Under the pieces are notes generated by a model that did no database searches, was not told where the DNA came from, and saw only the letters and a program-made list of their open reading frames with translations. From positions 46,710,001 through 46,774,000 of the forward strand of contig CM073493.1 in assembly GCA_037074585.1 (NCBI GenBank): 64,000 nucleotides of DNA, in the 5' to 3' direction. Both the position numbers and the translations under genes were made by a program. The stretch comes from Biancaea sappan. Taxonomy: Eukaryota > Streptophyta > Magnoliopsida > Fabales > Fabaceae. Below are positions 47,503-59,086 of the stretch, piece after piece (the stretch's first letter is position 1; each line of letters starts with the position of its first letter).

Positions 47503-47541
47503 TGGTATCAGAGCGTCTGGTTCAAGATTTGGGATCTTGAT

Positions 47542-49120
47542 ATGGAACCTCAATCCAACTCATCTTCAACTGTTGGTTCCGGGAACGCTGCGACAAACTC
47601 TATCTCTCAGTCCTCGCCCCATACTAAGATGGTTCCTCTATCTTCGATGCTCAATCAAGCTTGCTCGATCAAGCTTGACTGATCGAACTACCTCATGTGG
47701 AGTTCACTGGTTCTTCCTATGATCCGTGGCAATAAGCTCGACGGATTCATACTCGGGACAAGGCCGTGTCCTGATGTTTTTCTCTTCGAAGGGAATGAAA
47801 GGAAGATTAACCCAGAATTTGAGGAGTGGGTTACACTCGATCAGTTGCTGCTGGGTTGGCTGTATAACAGCATGACACCAGAAGTCATATCTCAGATTCT
47901 TGGATGCAAGACATTGCAAGAACTGTGGCGTGCAGTAAAGGAGTTTTTGGGTTCGTAGACATGCTCGCGCACTACTCTGTACAAGAACGAACTGCAACGT
48001 CTAAGGAAAGGAGGAACGAAGATGGATGAGTACCTACGGAAAATCAAAGAACTATCAGATAATCTTCTTATGGCAGGGTGCCCAATGTCCAATGATGATC
48101 TAATCGTTCAAACTCTTGCCGGTCTTGATTTAGAGTATGGGCCAATTGTTGTTCAGTTGGCAGATAAAGTTGGAATCACGTGGGTCGAGCTTCAAACCTC
48201 TCTAATCACATATGAGACACGTTTGGAATAGTGGAACACGTTGGGCCAGTATGGAATACCAAGTGCCAATGTCGTGTCAAATAAAAGGACTCCCACTAAT
48301 TCAAATCAGAATTGGAGGGACAGATGTCACGTGGAAGGGGAAGAACAGGACGTGGAGGTAGAAGTGGAAGACAGAGTGGCAAACCTACGTGTCAGTTATG
48401 TGGAAAGGTAGGCCATTTAGTTACCACCTGCTTTTATAGATTTGACCATAGCTTCTTTGGTGTTTCTCAAACGAATACAGAAGGAAATAAAGATTCAAAT
48501 ACGCTTCACTCTGCATATCTCATTACCCAAGAAAATCTGGATGGACAAGACTGGTATTTAGACAGTGGGGCTTCTAATCATGTCACAAATGATTCTTCAG
48601 TCGTGGAACAAGGTATGGTTTCTTCATTTGATAAATACCTTGTTGTGGGAAACGGAGAAAAGATTGATATAGAGAAAGTTGGAAAATCTACCATTCAAGA
48701 TACTCCTCTTGAGTTAAACAAACTTATGCTTGTTCCAAAGATTAGCAAGAACTTAATTAGTGTTTCTCAATTGGCTTCTGACAATAATGTCTCTGTTACT
48801 TTTGACTCTTGTGGCTGTGTGGTGAAGGACAAAGCAACGGGAAAACCACTGATTCAAGCAATACAAACTGAAGGGCTGTATAAAGTCAAAGGAGCACAAA
48901 AGGGAGCTAGATGTTTTTTTACTGGAAAAGATGAGAAGTGTTCAGAAAAGGAGTTATGGCATAGAAGATTTGGCCATCCCTCTGGGAAAATATTGAATGA
49001 TGTACTTAAGGAATGTAATATGGAAAATTTGATAAATAAAGAACAACCTTTCTGTGATGCTTGTCAGCTTGGAAAGTTGCATGCTCTACCTTTTAAAAAA
49101 TCTGAAACTAGAGCACTTTG
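47542..49120 (+). pseudogene. Outer copia gag, protease and integrase start
   Basis: Starts MEPQSNSSSTVG. The gag domain (LGWLYNSMTPEVISQILG; MDEYLRKIKELSDNL) is cut by stops at 47680, 47956 and 48229. After a frameshift the long frame from 48312 has a zinc knuckle (CQLCGKVGHLVTTCF), the protease site (WYLDSGASNHVT) and the pre-integrase zinc region (LWHRRFGHPS, CDACQLGK). It ends abruptly at 49120, at the inner element. Confidence 0.88.
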
Positions 49121-49180
49121 GAGTCCCCTAATGTATTATGCTATAAGTTTTGATGATGACACATATGTGGGAATTATAGT

Positions 49181-49370
49181 ATGATTTAATCTTCTTGGCC
49201 CAAATGAATGATTTAATCTTCTTGGCCCAAATGAATGATTTAATCTTCTTGGCCCAATGTATGATTTAATCTTTCTTAGCCCAAATAGTATGATTTAATC
49301 TTCTTGACCCAAATGAATGATTTAATCTTATTGGCCCAAATGCATGATTCAATTTTTCTTGGCCCAAATA
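49181..49370 (+). repeat. 27 bp tandem repeat, seven copies, in the LTR
   Basis: The unit ATGATTTAATCTTCTTGGCC plus CAAATGA starts at 49181, 49208, 49235, 49261, 49290, 49317 and 49344 (spacing 26-29). The same array is in the 3' LTR from about 54891 to 55080. Confidence 0.92.
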
Positions 49371-49424
49371 TATTTAATGCTTTATATATTTATATATAGT
49401 AATATAAATTGATTTTTGATAAAA

Positions 49425-49889
49425 TTTATTGGTTGTTTTAATATAATTTGAAAAAGAATACTTTTTACTGTAGCACTTTTGAAAAAGAAATTTGATTGTT
49501 GAAAAAGTATAATAAAGTTTATTGATTGTTTTAATATAATTTGAAAAAGAATACTTTTTACTGTAGCACTTTTGAAAAAGAAATTTGATTGTTGAAAAAG
49601 TATAATAAAGTTTATTGGGTGTTGTAATATAATTTGAAAAAGAATATCTTTTACTGTAGCACTTTTGAAAAAGAAATTTGATTGTTGAAAAAGTATGATA
49701 AAGTTTATTGGGTATTGTAATATAATTTGAAAAAAAATATCTTTTACTGTAGCACTTTTGAAAAAGAAATTTGATTGTTGAAAAAGTATGATAAAGTTTA
49801 TTGGTTGTTGTAATAAACTTTGAAAAAGAATACTTTTTACTGTAGTAAATTTGAAAAAGAATATTGATTGTTGAAAAAATGTTGATAAA
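49425..49889 (+). repeat. 93 bp tandem repeat, five copies, in the LTR
   Basis: Units start at 49425, 49518, 49611, 49704 and 49797, each with CTTTTTACTGTAGCACTTTTG or a close variant; a degenerate sixth follows. As 93 is divisible by 3, all copies stay in one phase and create a spurious periodic frame. Repeated in the 3' LTR (55136-55600). Confidence 0.93.
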
Positions 49890-50706
49890 GTTTTTTAGTT
49901 GTTGTAGAAAGGTTGAAAAATGATGATGAAGCTTACTGTAGCAATTTTGACTAAAGCAGTCACTGTAGCAGCAAGGTTTCACTATATAAAGGGAACTTCA
50001 CAACACCATTTGCATCAAGCTTCAATTGTTCATTTGTCATATTATCTTGAGTTTCATTCTCTCTAAATTGCTAGAGAAAAATTCTGAGCTTAATTTCTGC
50101 GTTATCTACACTTTGAGAGTGTCTACCATTATTTTCCTTAAGCCTTTAAATTTAGTTGCTCAAGGATTGGTTCCTTGAGTTAGTGTTTGAGAGAAAACAC
50201 GTTGTAAGGGGGAGAGACACCCTTGAGGAAGAAAAGATTTATGTTATAGTGGTTTGCAAGTACCCGGATTAAACTTGCAATTATAGTGAAAATACTCAAG
50301 TGGTATCTTGAGGACTGGATGTAGGCTTGGGATTAGCCGAACCAGTATAAATCTCCGAGTTTGCTTTCTCTATCCTTACTCTATTTACATTTGAAGTTTA
50401 ATTAATTAATGTTTTGCGTTTATATTTGATTTCTACCTCAAGTATTAATTAATTTGTGTAGATTTATATTTGCTCCTTAATTCCATGCTCTATAAAATTA
50501 TTCATCTTGATAACACTTTAATTTTCTGAATTAAATTATTATCTTTAACATTGTCCAATTTCAGAAAATCATTTTAACTTCCAATTAAGTTGTGTGAAAA
50601 TTTTTATAAAACCCAATCCACCCCCCCTCTTGGGATCCAACCATTTCTTTCAATTGGTATCAGAGCTTGGGCTCTTGATTTGAGACTTAACCGTCTAAGA
50701 GTAAAC

Positions 50707-52002
50707 ATGGTTGGATTTAGTGATTGGTTTATGTCTGAAAATTGTTCTTTCACAGAACCTCCAGTTTTTTATGCTAATCATTTTCAATATTGGAAGTATG
50801 AAATGAAAATGTTTTTAATTTCAGTAGGCCATAAACTCTAGGAAGTTATAGAAAATGGTTTTGATATGCCTGTCAAGGAAGAACAAGGAAAATGCATTCC
50901 AAAACCCAAGAGTGAATGGAATGATACTGAAAGAAGTTTAATGCAACTCAATGCTAAGGCAAAATTGATTATTTCTTGTGCATTGAGTCAAGATGAATTT
51001 TTCAAAATCTCCAACTGTGCAACTGCAAAAGAAATGTGGGAAATTCTTGAAGTTGCACATGAGGAAGATCTTATTGCTGAGGAATTAAGGTATAGAAGTT
51101 TCATTAATGAACTTGAAATTGCTCAAATGAACAATTGCAAAACCATTAATGAGATACAACTTGTGCTTAATCAATTGCAAGCTCTTGGTGTTGAACTTAC
51201 AGGAAAATCTCAAATCACCAAGGAGATAGAAGAAAAAGAAAAAGGAGAAAAAGAGAAACCACAACCAAAAGTTGAATCATCAAAGAAAGCTTACCTATCT
51301 TCCATTTGGGGAAATAGCAATTCTGATGAGGAGAACACAAATGAAGAAGCCAACACTTGTCTTGTGGCCAGAGATAAAGATGAGGTAAATTTATTTGACT
51401 ACTCTTTTGAAGAATTACAAGATTCCTTTGATGATTTACATGAAGAATCTCTAATACTTGCAAAGAAACTAAATGTTTCAAAACAGAAAAACTCTTCTCT
51501 TGAAAATGAGTTGGAAACATTGAAAAACGAATTTTCTATTTCCAAGGAAGAGAATTTTGTTTTTGAAAATCAAAACAAAACTTTGCAAGAAGAGAATTTG
51601 ATTTTAAAAGCAAATATCTCTACTAATAAAAATTGCTTTTGTACCAAGTGTGATTCTTTGAAAAAGGAAAATAATAATCTTAAAAACACACTTGCAAAAT
51701 TTTCTCAAGGTAGAGAAATTTTAAATACCTCAATTTTGAAACAAAGAAGAAGGTTTAACAAAGTTGGTCTTGTTTCTAAAAGGAAATCAAACCAAAAGCA
51801 TCCTAAAAACTTCTTTGTTTCTGTAAAGATGTCCAATAGTCCAACTTGCACTTGTTTTTATTGTGGACTGAAAGGACACAAATCTTACTCATGCTTTTAT
51901 AAGAAAAATCTTGTTCATGGAGTAAAAATGAAATGGGTTCAAAAAGGAACTCATGACCCAGGCGGACCCAAAGAAATTTGGGTACCAAAAACAAAAGATT
52001 AA
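50707..52002 (+). pseudogene. Inner element gag protein, one in-frame TAG
   Basis: 432 codons from ATG 50707 (MVGFSDWFMSENCSF), with a single stop at 50839-50841 that probably replaces Trp or Gln before EVIENGFD. Gag domain at about residues 15-160 (FYANHFQYWKYEMKMFL; AKEMWEILEVAHEE). An acidic, Lys-rich linker follows, then a long coiled coil (about 220-330), a zinc knuckle CFYCGLKGHKSYSCF and the ending GPKEIWVPK typical of SIRE/Maximus-type Gag. It would assemble particles. Since pol is absent, replication would need enzymes in trans. Confidence 0.88.
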
Positions 52003-53355
52003 TTTGCAGATTCACCTCGAAGCAAGGAGCGGAAATGACATTTTAATGGATACATCATTTAAACTCCACTTCCTTACATCAAAAGGAGGCAATGGATAAG
52101 TAAACATATAAGCTGGAATGCATTGTAAGAAATTTCACTGATATGTTTACTGCTCTCTAATGCTTTTGTCTGTTCTCTAATATGCCTTACATCTATCCTT
52201 GATACTCATGCATGCTATATCTGAAACAATTGTTATGTGTGCAGATTATAGATTCGAATTTTGTTTTGAGCTAAAATCTTTCTTCCAAATTTTGCTCAAA
52301 CTATCCTTTTTACCGCATCATGAAAACTTGCTTCCATTACACGCACATTTTTCTTGTCTTCACAACAATAAGATTCCTCCTACCTATAGTATTTATCCTT
52401 GCTGTAATCTTATTTAAATATTTTCAATGAAATCAAATATTTTGCAAAATTGCATTTCATGAAAGCATAGCACTTTTATTAATATGGCATATCTTGAACA
52501 TAATGTTGCTCCTAGTACTCGAGATTTATTTGAACATTACTGATTTGAACATCAAAGTGCTCCACCAAAAGTGTTTTGCAGGAGTTAATCCTCAAATCTA
52601 TCCTCTAAGGTACTCTCTTTCCTCTGCTCTCTGAAATTAGTAAGATTTTTTATTCTGAAGTTGGTTGGTCGACCAACGCTTCTATCAGTGGACAACTAAC
52701 GAAGCCTATATTGGACCAACGCCCAACGCCAGCTCATTCCTAATTGTCGACCAATGCTTGACAGTGATCTTATAAGAGATTGTTTTCAAGAGGATCTTGC
52801 AAATAATCAATCAATTATGTTTATTAAAATTGCAAAAAGATAGAATCAAAAGAAGAGCAATGAGCAAAACAAGAATATCAAAATCTTGAGGAGGAACTTC
52901 AAGAAGCAATAAGAGTTTGCCAAAATTGATGAGTATCTCTATTCTTTACCACTTTACTATTTAATTGAGTGATACTCCCTGATCATAATTAGCTATGTTG
53001 GCAATTTTTTTTTACTGACATACTTTCATTGCAATGATATATTGTTCTCTAATATCTTACATATTTGATCATATCATTGTATATAAAGATATTGTCTTTA
53101 TACCATTCATCATGGTTTGAGCATTATACATGTCATATCTTTTGCATAAGATATAGCTTATGAACGATTGTTTATGGATTATAGTTTATATCTGATTATA
53201 TCTTATTAATCCATATTACCTCAATTATTGTACTACATACTCAGGTTATAATATGTTTTATCTTGATAAGTATGTAACTTGCTTTTGCTTTGAAATGATG
53301 ATATATATGTCTATGTTAGAAAATTCTTTCCATCTTTAAAATGGATATATATATT
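52003..53355. other. Non-coding interior of the inner element
   Basis: Where pol should be there is no protease, integrase or RT similarity on either strand. It includes the palindrome TTGGTCGACCAA near 52667 and an (AT)n run at 53355-53380. The frame 52199-52417 has no recognised motif. Confidence 0.6.
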
Positions 53356-53685
53356 TCAATATATATATATATATATATATACTGTGCTGAATTTGTGTAG
53401 CTGATTTCTTTTATCTTTCTTTATTATTATTTTTTTTTGTAACTTCTCTAGGTCCTCTATCATCTTCTTGAGTTTCTTCACCTCCTGCTCCAAACAAGCA
53501 ATTTTGTCTTCTGACGTATGGCCTGTACTAATCTCCTCAGCTTCTTCGATCTTCATCTTCTTCTTTTGATTCTCTTGAGATCCCTCCAAAGGTCTTTTGC
53601 CCTTGTCCTTGCCTAGACTCAAGTTTAAGTCGAGCTCTTCCTCCCTGGCCTCTACTGTGAGATCAATGAACTTTCTTGCTGCCAT
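53356..53685 (-). pseudogene. Captured host-like exon: EAR motif plus coiled coil
   Basis: 109 codons from ATG 53685, in a strong plant start context (A at -3, G at +4). EELDLNLSLGKD at about residues 16-27 matches the LxLxL EAR repression motif, used by plant transcription repressors to recruit TOPLESS-type corepressors. A basic KKKMK cluster follows, then a leucine-zipper-like coiled coil (IACLEQEVKKLKKMIEDLEKL, about 63-83). After about residue 85 the frame runs into poly-Lys and an AT repeat, so the true exon probably ends there. It is antisense to the retroelement and unlike gag or pol. It looks like the N-terminal exon of a transcription-factor gene (possibly WRKY-like), but no DNA-binding domain is present, so the family is not claimed. 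Confidence 0.6.
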
Positions 53686-53830
53686 GGTTTGGAATATTTA
53701 AAATTTTTTTGTAGGAGTATGAAGAGAGAGGAATGTCAGGAAGTTGTAGGCTCAGAGATGAATACTCTTTGTGGTGTGGTAATTGAGAACTCTGGGGCAG
53801 TCTTTATAGAGAGAAAATTATGACTAAGAG
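53686..53830 (-). promoter_or_regulatory. Promoter and leader of the captured exon
   Basis: On the minus strand TATAAA (53803-53808) lies about 118 bp upstream of the ATG, in TCTCTCTATAAAGACTGCC, followed by a pyrimidine-rich leader. This layout suggests that a gene's core promoter, 5' UTR and first exon were copied together. Confidence 0.5.
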
Positions 53831-54827
53831 CCAAAGAAGATATCTCTTCACCGCACCCCTACACGCTCATCTATGGATTTCTGCAAGCTGGAAGCCAGAA
53901 GTCTAGGGCACGCATGCATACAAAAAACGCGTCGCATTAATGGCAAAATCACGAAAGTCAATTTTCGGTGGATTTGCGGCTGATTTAATTTGTTTTGTTT
54001 AAAAAAATTTTAAGGATTAATAAAATGGTGAAAAACAGAACCGTATTTCTCTGCTTTGTTGTGTTGTTCTTAAGAGCTTTCAGTATAATTAATTGCATCA
54101 TGCTATGATTACATGTATCTAAGAACATATGTTGTGTATGCTATTCATGCATCATGAGCGAAGGCTATGGCTAAGAATAATATGTCATGATTCCACATGC
54201 ACTCATAGAAAATGAGAAGTCAAAAAAAAATTTTTAAATAAAATGAAATGTGTAGAGGATGATACATCTTCATAGTTACACATACTTACATATAATACGT
54301 TCGTGGGCAAATGAAAGGCAATGATTTCCTTGCATTATGATAATGCTTGATGCATGCGACCGTAAGCAGTTAATTTTACCTTTAATCTTTGATTTACATT
54401 ACTAACTTAAGCATCGGAGTGGTTGTCAAAATTTTTGCAGGTGCTCATCCCCAAGATACATATATGAATACATCTTGAAAATTACATTTGTTTAATATGC
54501 ATTGATTGAGGGAGAGCCAAATTTATACTTAAATCCTCTATATTTTTAGGGTCACTTTATCTGAGATGCAATGTTTTCCTTAACTATATTTTTTTGGCAT
54601 ATCAATGATAAGTTTTGATGAAATTTTACCCCATGACGTCATATGACATTCTTGCTTAAATAAGGAATACGCTTTAGCCTTTATATATTGCCTTCCTTAT
54701 ACCTTTTTGTTGATGTCAAATAGGGGGAGAAGGATATGGAAAGAAAAATATGTGTATATTGTATAATGACTATTACATTGTAACATATTTTTCTTTGGTG
54801 ATTTGTCATCATCAAAAAGGGGGAGAT
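53831..54827. other. Non-coding interior of the inner element, up to the PPT
   Basis: 53831-54030 is less AT-rich and may be further upstream DNA of the captured gene. The rest is AT-rich retroelement DNA ending in the polypurine tract. No coding sequence seen. Confidence 0.5.
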
Positions 54828-56359
54828 TGTTAGCCCTAATGTATTATGCTATAAGTTTTGATGATGACAAATATGTGAGAATTATAGTATGATTTAATCT
54901 TCTTGGCCCAAATGAATGATTTAATCTTCTTGGCCCAAATGAATGATTTAATCTTCTTGGCCCAATGTATGATTTAATCTTTCTTAGCCCAAATAGTATG
55001 ATTTAATCTTCTTGACCCAAATGAATGATTTAATCTTATTGGCCCAAATGCATGATTCAATTTTTCTTGGCCCAAATATATTTAATGCTTTATATATTTA
55101 TATATAGTAATATAAATTGATTTTTGATAAAATTTATTGGTTGTTTTAATATAATTTGAAAAAGAATACTTTTTACTGTAGCACTTTTGAAAAAGAAATT
55201 TGATTGTTGAAAAAGTATAATAAAGTTTATTGATTGTTTTAATATAATTTGAAAAAGAATGCTTTTTACTGTAGCACTTTTGAAAAAGAAATTTGATTGT
55301 TGAAAAAGTATAATAAAGTTTATTGGGTGTTGTAATATAATTTGAAAAAGAATATCTTTTACTGTAGCACTTTTGAAAAAGAAATTTGATTGTTGAAAAA
55401 GTATGATAAAGTTTATTGGGTGTTGTAATATAATTTGAAAAAGAATATCTTTTACTGTAGCACTTTTGAAAAAGAAATTTGATTGTTGAAAAAGTATGAT
55501 AAAGTTTATTGGTTGTTGTAATAAACTTTGAAAAAGAATACTTTTTACTGTAGTAAATTTGAAAAAGAATATTGATTGTTGAAAAAGGTTGATAAAGTTT
55601 TTTGGTTGTTGTAGAAAGGTTGAAAAATGATGATGAAGCTTACTGTAGCAATTTTGACTAAAGAAGTCACTGTAGCAGCAAGGTTTCACTATATAAAGGG
55701 GATTTCACAACACCATTTGCATCAAGCTTCAATTGTTCATTTGTCATATTATCTTGAGTTTCATTCTCTCTAAATTGCTAGAGAAAAATTCTGAGCTTAA
55801 TTTCTGCGTTATCTACACTTTGAGAGTGTCTACTATTATTTTCCTTAAGCCTTTAAATTTAGTTGCTCAAGAATTGGTTCCTTGAGTTAGTGTTTGAGAG
55901 AAAACACGTTGTAAGGGGGAGAGACACCCTTGAGGAAGAAAAGATTTATGTTATAGTGGGTTGCAAGTACCCGGATTAAACTTGCAATTATAGTGAAAAT
56001 ACTCAAGTGGTATCTTGAGGACTGGATGTAGGCTTGGGATTAGCCGAACCAGTATAAATCTCCGAGTTTGCTTTCTCTATCCCTACTCTATTTATATTTG
56101 AAGTTTAATTAATTAATGCTTTGCGTTTATATTTGATTTCTACCTCAAGTATTAATTAATTTGTGTAGATTTATATTTGCTCCTTAATTCCATGCACTAT
56201 AAAATTATTCATCTTGATAACACTTTAATTTTCTGAATTAAATTATTATCTTTAACATTGTCCAATTTCATAAAATCATTTTAACTTCCAATTAAGTTTT
56301 GTGAAAATTTTTATAAAACCCAATTCACCCCCCCTCTTGGGATCCAACCATTTCTTTCA
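54828..56359 (+). repeat. 3' LTR of the inner element
   Basis: 1532 bp, TG...CA. It carries the same 27 bp and 93 bp arrays in the same copy number. The 199-codon minus-strand frame 55090-55689 is the same array artefact. Confidence 0.92.
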
Positions 56360-56363
56360 ATAA

Positions 56364-58854
56364 GTATTACATTTCCTTTCTTGATGATAATAGTAGATTT
56401 CTATGGCTCTTTCCACTTAAAACTAAAGGGGAGGCTGTTCAAGCTTTTGTGCAATTTAAGAAAATGGTGGAAAATCAGCTTGAAGGAAAGATTAAGGTTA
56501 TACAGTGTGATGGTGGTTCTGAATTTAAACCTTTCTCTGAAATAGTGAATAGTAGTGGAATTATTATGAGACACTCTTGTCCCTACACATCTGTACAAAA
56601 TGGTAGGGTAGAAAGGAAACATAGACAAGTTGTGGAAATGGGTTTAAGCATGATTGCCCAAGCTGGTGCACCAATGAGCTATTGATCAGATGCCTTTCAA
56701 ACTGCAGCAAAGTTGATTAACATGCTGCCCACTACTGTACTCAGAGGGGAAATTTCACACTCTGTATTATTTAAAAGAAAACCTGATTTTACAGAGTTGA
56801 AGGCGTTCAGTTGTGCTTGTTTTCCTTACTTGAGGCCTTATAACCAGCACAAGCTAAGTTTTCATTCCATTAAATGTGTCTACCTTGGTCCCAGCATGAA
56901 TCACAAAGGCTTCAAGTGTCTCTCATCTACTGGTAGATTGTATATTTCTAGACATGTTATGTTTAATGAGTTAGAGTTTCCTTTTAAAGGTGGTTTTCTT
57001 AATATTAAAAGACCTGAGGAAACTAAGGAAATTGTTCATATGGTGCCTATTCCTACTAACTGTGATTATAAAATTGATGATCTCTCCAGTATTGTGCAGA
57101 ATACTGATAGTGTGGTGGTTGGCAGTAATACTGATTCTACTGAAGATCCAAGAAGAGATCAAGAGTCTCGGTCAAGCATTGAATTGGAAGTTCAAGAAGA
57201 ATCAGCCACTGACAACAACAGTGGTAGACCGATCTCTAAACATCCAATGATCACGAGATTGAGGAGTGGAGCTATTTAACCATCTGTTTATGCTGGTCTG
57301 GTAAAAGTGGCAAATAAAGCTACTGAACCATGTAATCCTATTGAAGCTTACAAGATTCCTCACTGGAAAGAGGCTATGAAGGTGGAGTTTGAAGCTTTAA
57401 AGAAAAACAGCACCTGGGAGTTAGTTCCCTATACTGGACAGAAGCTTGTTGATTGCAAATGGGTCTACAAGATAAAGCTGGCTGCTGATGGAAGTGTTCT
57501 AAAATACAAAGCGAGACTTGTAGCCAAAGGGTTCCAACAAGACCCTAGTTTAAATGTGGGTGAGACCTTTAGTCTAGTTGCAAAGCTGGCAATAGTGAGA
57601 GTCGTCCTATCCATTGTTGTTTCTTTGAATTGGAATATCAGACAAATAGACATAGGCAATGCCTTCTTAAATGAGAGTCTCAAGGAAGCAGTGTATATGA
57701 AGCAGCCTCAATGTTTTGAGGATTCTAAATACCCACAGCATGTTTGCAGTTTAAAGAACCTTGTATGGGCTAAAACAAGCCCCAAGGGCTTGGTATGACA
57801 AATTGAGAGATACCTTGATCATGTGGGGATTCAAACATACAAAATGTGATCATTCTTTGTTTGTTTTGCATACTGGAGATCATATTATAATCATCCTTGT
57901 CTATGTTGATGACATGTTAGTCACTGGTGATAGCAATGAGCTTATTAGTATTTTTGTTAAACGCCTAAAGATTTAGGTGAAGCTCATTTTTTTCTGGGTA
58001 TAGAAATTTTGAGAGATGACAGAGGGATTTTTCTCAGTCAGAAGAGATACATCAATGATTTGGTGGAAAAATTTAATATGCAAGGCGCTATACCTTGTCC
58101 TAGTCCTCTTACACTTGGAAAACACTACACTAAAGTGAAAGAGGAACCTATGGTGAATCCATCTCTTTGCAGGAGTTTAGTTGGAGGTTTGTAGTATCTA
58201 ATCAGTACCAGGCCAGATCTGTCCTTTGCTGCAAATCAGTTAAGTCAGCACTTGAGTGCTCCTTCCACAGTTGACTGGATGAGAGCCAAACGAACCTTGA
58301 GGTACCTTAAAGGTACTGTAGACTTATGTCTTCATATTAAACCCTTAGTAGATTTTTCTCTCACTGGTTTCTCAGATGCTGATTGGGCTATTGATGTCAC
58401 GGATAGAAGATCTATGGGAGGATATTGTGTATTTTTGGGAGATTCTCTAATTTCTTGGTCCAGCAAGAAACAAGTTGTCGTCTCAAGGTCTAGTGTTGAA
58501 ACCGAGTACCGAGCCGTTGCTTCTTTAACTAGTGAAGTAATGTGGTTAAAATCCTTGATGTCTGAATTACGGTATCCTGCCTCTAGGGTGCCTACTATGT
58601 GGTGTGATAATTTGAGTGCAAAGGCCAATGCTATAAACCCTGTTCTACATGCTAGAACAAAGCATATAGAAATTGATCTTCAATTTGTAAGGGACAAGGT
58701 GCTGGCTAAGGAGGTGTCTATTGGTTATGTGCCTAGTTCTGAGCAACCTGCAGATATTTTCACCAAGTCTATTGCTAGTTCCAGATTTGGTTTTCTATGT
58801 GGCAAACTCAGTTTAGTTGGCTCTCCTTCTCGTTTGAGGGTGGCAGTTAAATAA
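56364..58854 (+). pseudogene. Outer copia integrase, reverse transcriptase and RNase H
   Basis: Resumes at KYYISFLDDNSRFLWLFPL. The integrase core has the catalytic Asp in CDGGSEF and QNGRVERKHRQV, with a TGA at 56683. RT pieces: WVYKIKLAADGSVLKYKARL, a frameshift near 57770, then GLKQAPRAWYD and the active site LVYVDDMLVTG, stopped at 57974. RNase H (58009-58854) has FSDADWAIDVTDRRSMGGYC and SRSSVETEYRA, and ends with LHARTKHIEIDLQFVRDKV. A TAG at 58192 interrupts before RNase H. The 58854 stop nearly touches the 3' LTR. Confidence 0.9.
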
Positions 58855-59081
58855 TGTCTTCAGTTTCTGTTATGTACTTTTGTTATATTTCAGTTAGTTG
58901 TAGACTGTGTGTTTTCAATTTATATTTCCGTTGTGGCCGTTGTTAGTTAAGTGGCCTTAGTTTGTTGTGGGTCACTTGTATAAAGTCTGGTGTGTGTGTG
59001 TGTGTGTGTGTTTTCGAGATATACAGAAGAGTTTTTCATTCTCCCCTGTTCCGTTTACTCTCTTTCGAGTATATTTTCTCT
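58845..59081 (+). repeat. 3' LTR of the outer copia element
   Basis: 237 bp, starting AGTTAAATAATG within the last codons of RNase H. The (TG)n run is longer than in the 5' LTR. Confidence 0.88.
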
Positions 59082-59086
59082 ATTTT

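Larger units (their letters stand above)
49126..50652 (+). repeat. 5' LTR of the inner element
   Basis: About 1527 bp; the TGTTAG start is lost. It contains two tandem arrays, listed separately. The 202-codon minus-strand frame at 49374-49982 is a by-product of the 93 bp array. Confidence 0.88.
49126..56359 (+). mobile_element. Inner gag-only LTR retrotransposon (TR-GAG-like, SIRE/Maximus-related)
   Basis: LTRs 49126-50652 and 54828-56359 (3' LTR TGTTAGCCCT...TTCTTTCA). PBS TGGTATCAGAGC at 50655-50666; PPT AAAAAGGGGGAGAT at 54814-54827. The internal region has one long gag frame and no protease, integrase or RT. By eye the LTRs differ at about 20 positions in 1.5 kb, making it one of the youngest insertions here. 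It lies within the integrase of the outer copia. No TSD is visible, and the first bases of the 5' LTR plus some outer coding sequence are missing. Confidence 0.9.
47264..59081 (+). mobile_element. Outer Ty1/copia retrotransposon, interrupted by a younger LTR element
   Basis: LTRs at 47264-47502 and 58845-59081 with a 5 bp TSD ATTTT (47259-47263, 59082-59086). The primer-binding site TGGTATCAGAGC at 47503-47514 follows the 5' LTR directly. The internal part runs gag, protease, integrase, RT, RNase H in copia order but is split by 49126-56359. LTRs start AGTTAAAT and end TTCTCT, not TG...CA. They are about 98% identical apart from a TG-repeat length change and a 6 bp gap. Confidence 0.9.

Noticed and set aside
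49181..49370. Regular 27 bp repeats that look like a CRISPR-type array
   Set aside because: The units are head-to-tail without unique spacers, lie inside a plant LTR and are duplicated in the other LTR.
49374..49982. A 202-codon minus-strand frame rich in Phe, Ile and Tyr (and its twin at 55090-55689)
   Set aside because: It follows the 93 bp LTR tandem repeat with a 31-residue period, has no domain and occurs in both LTRs.
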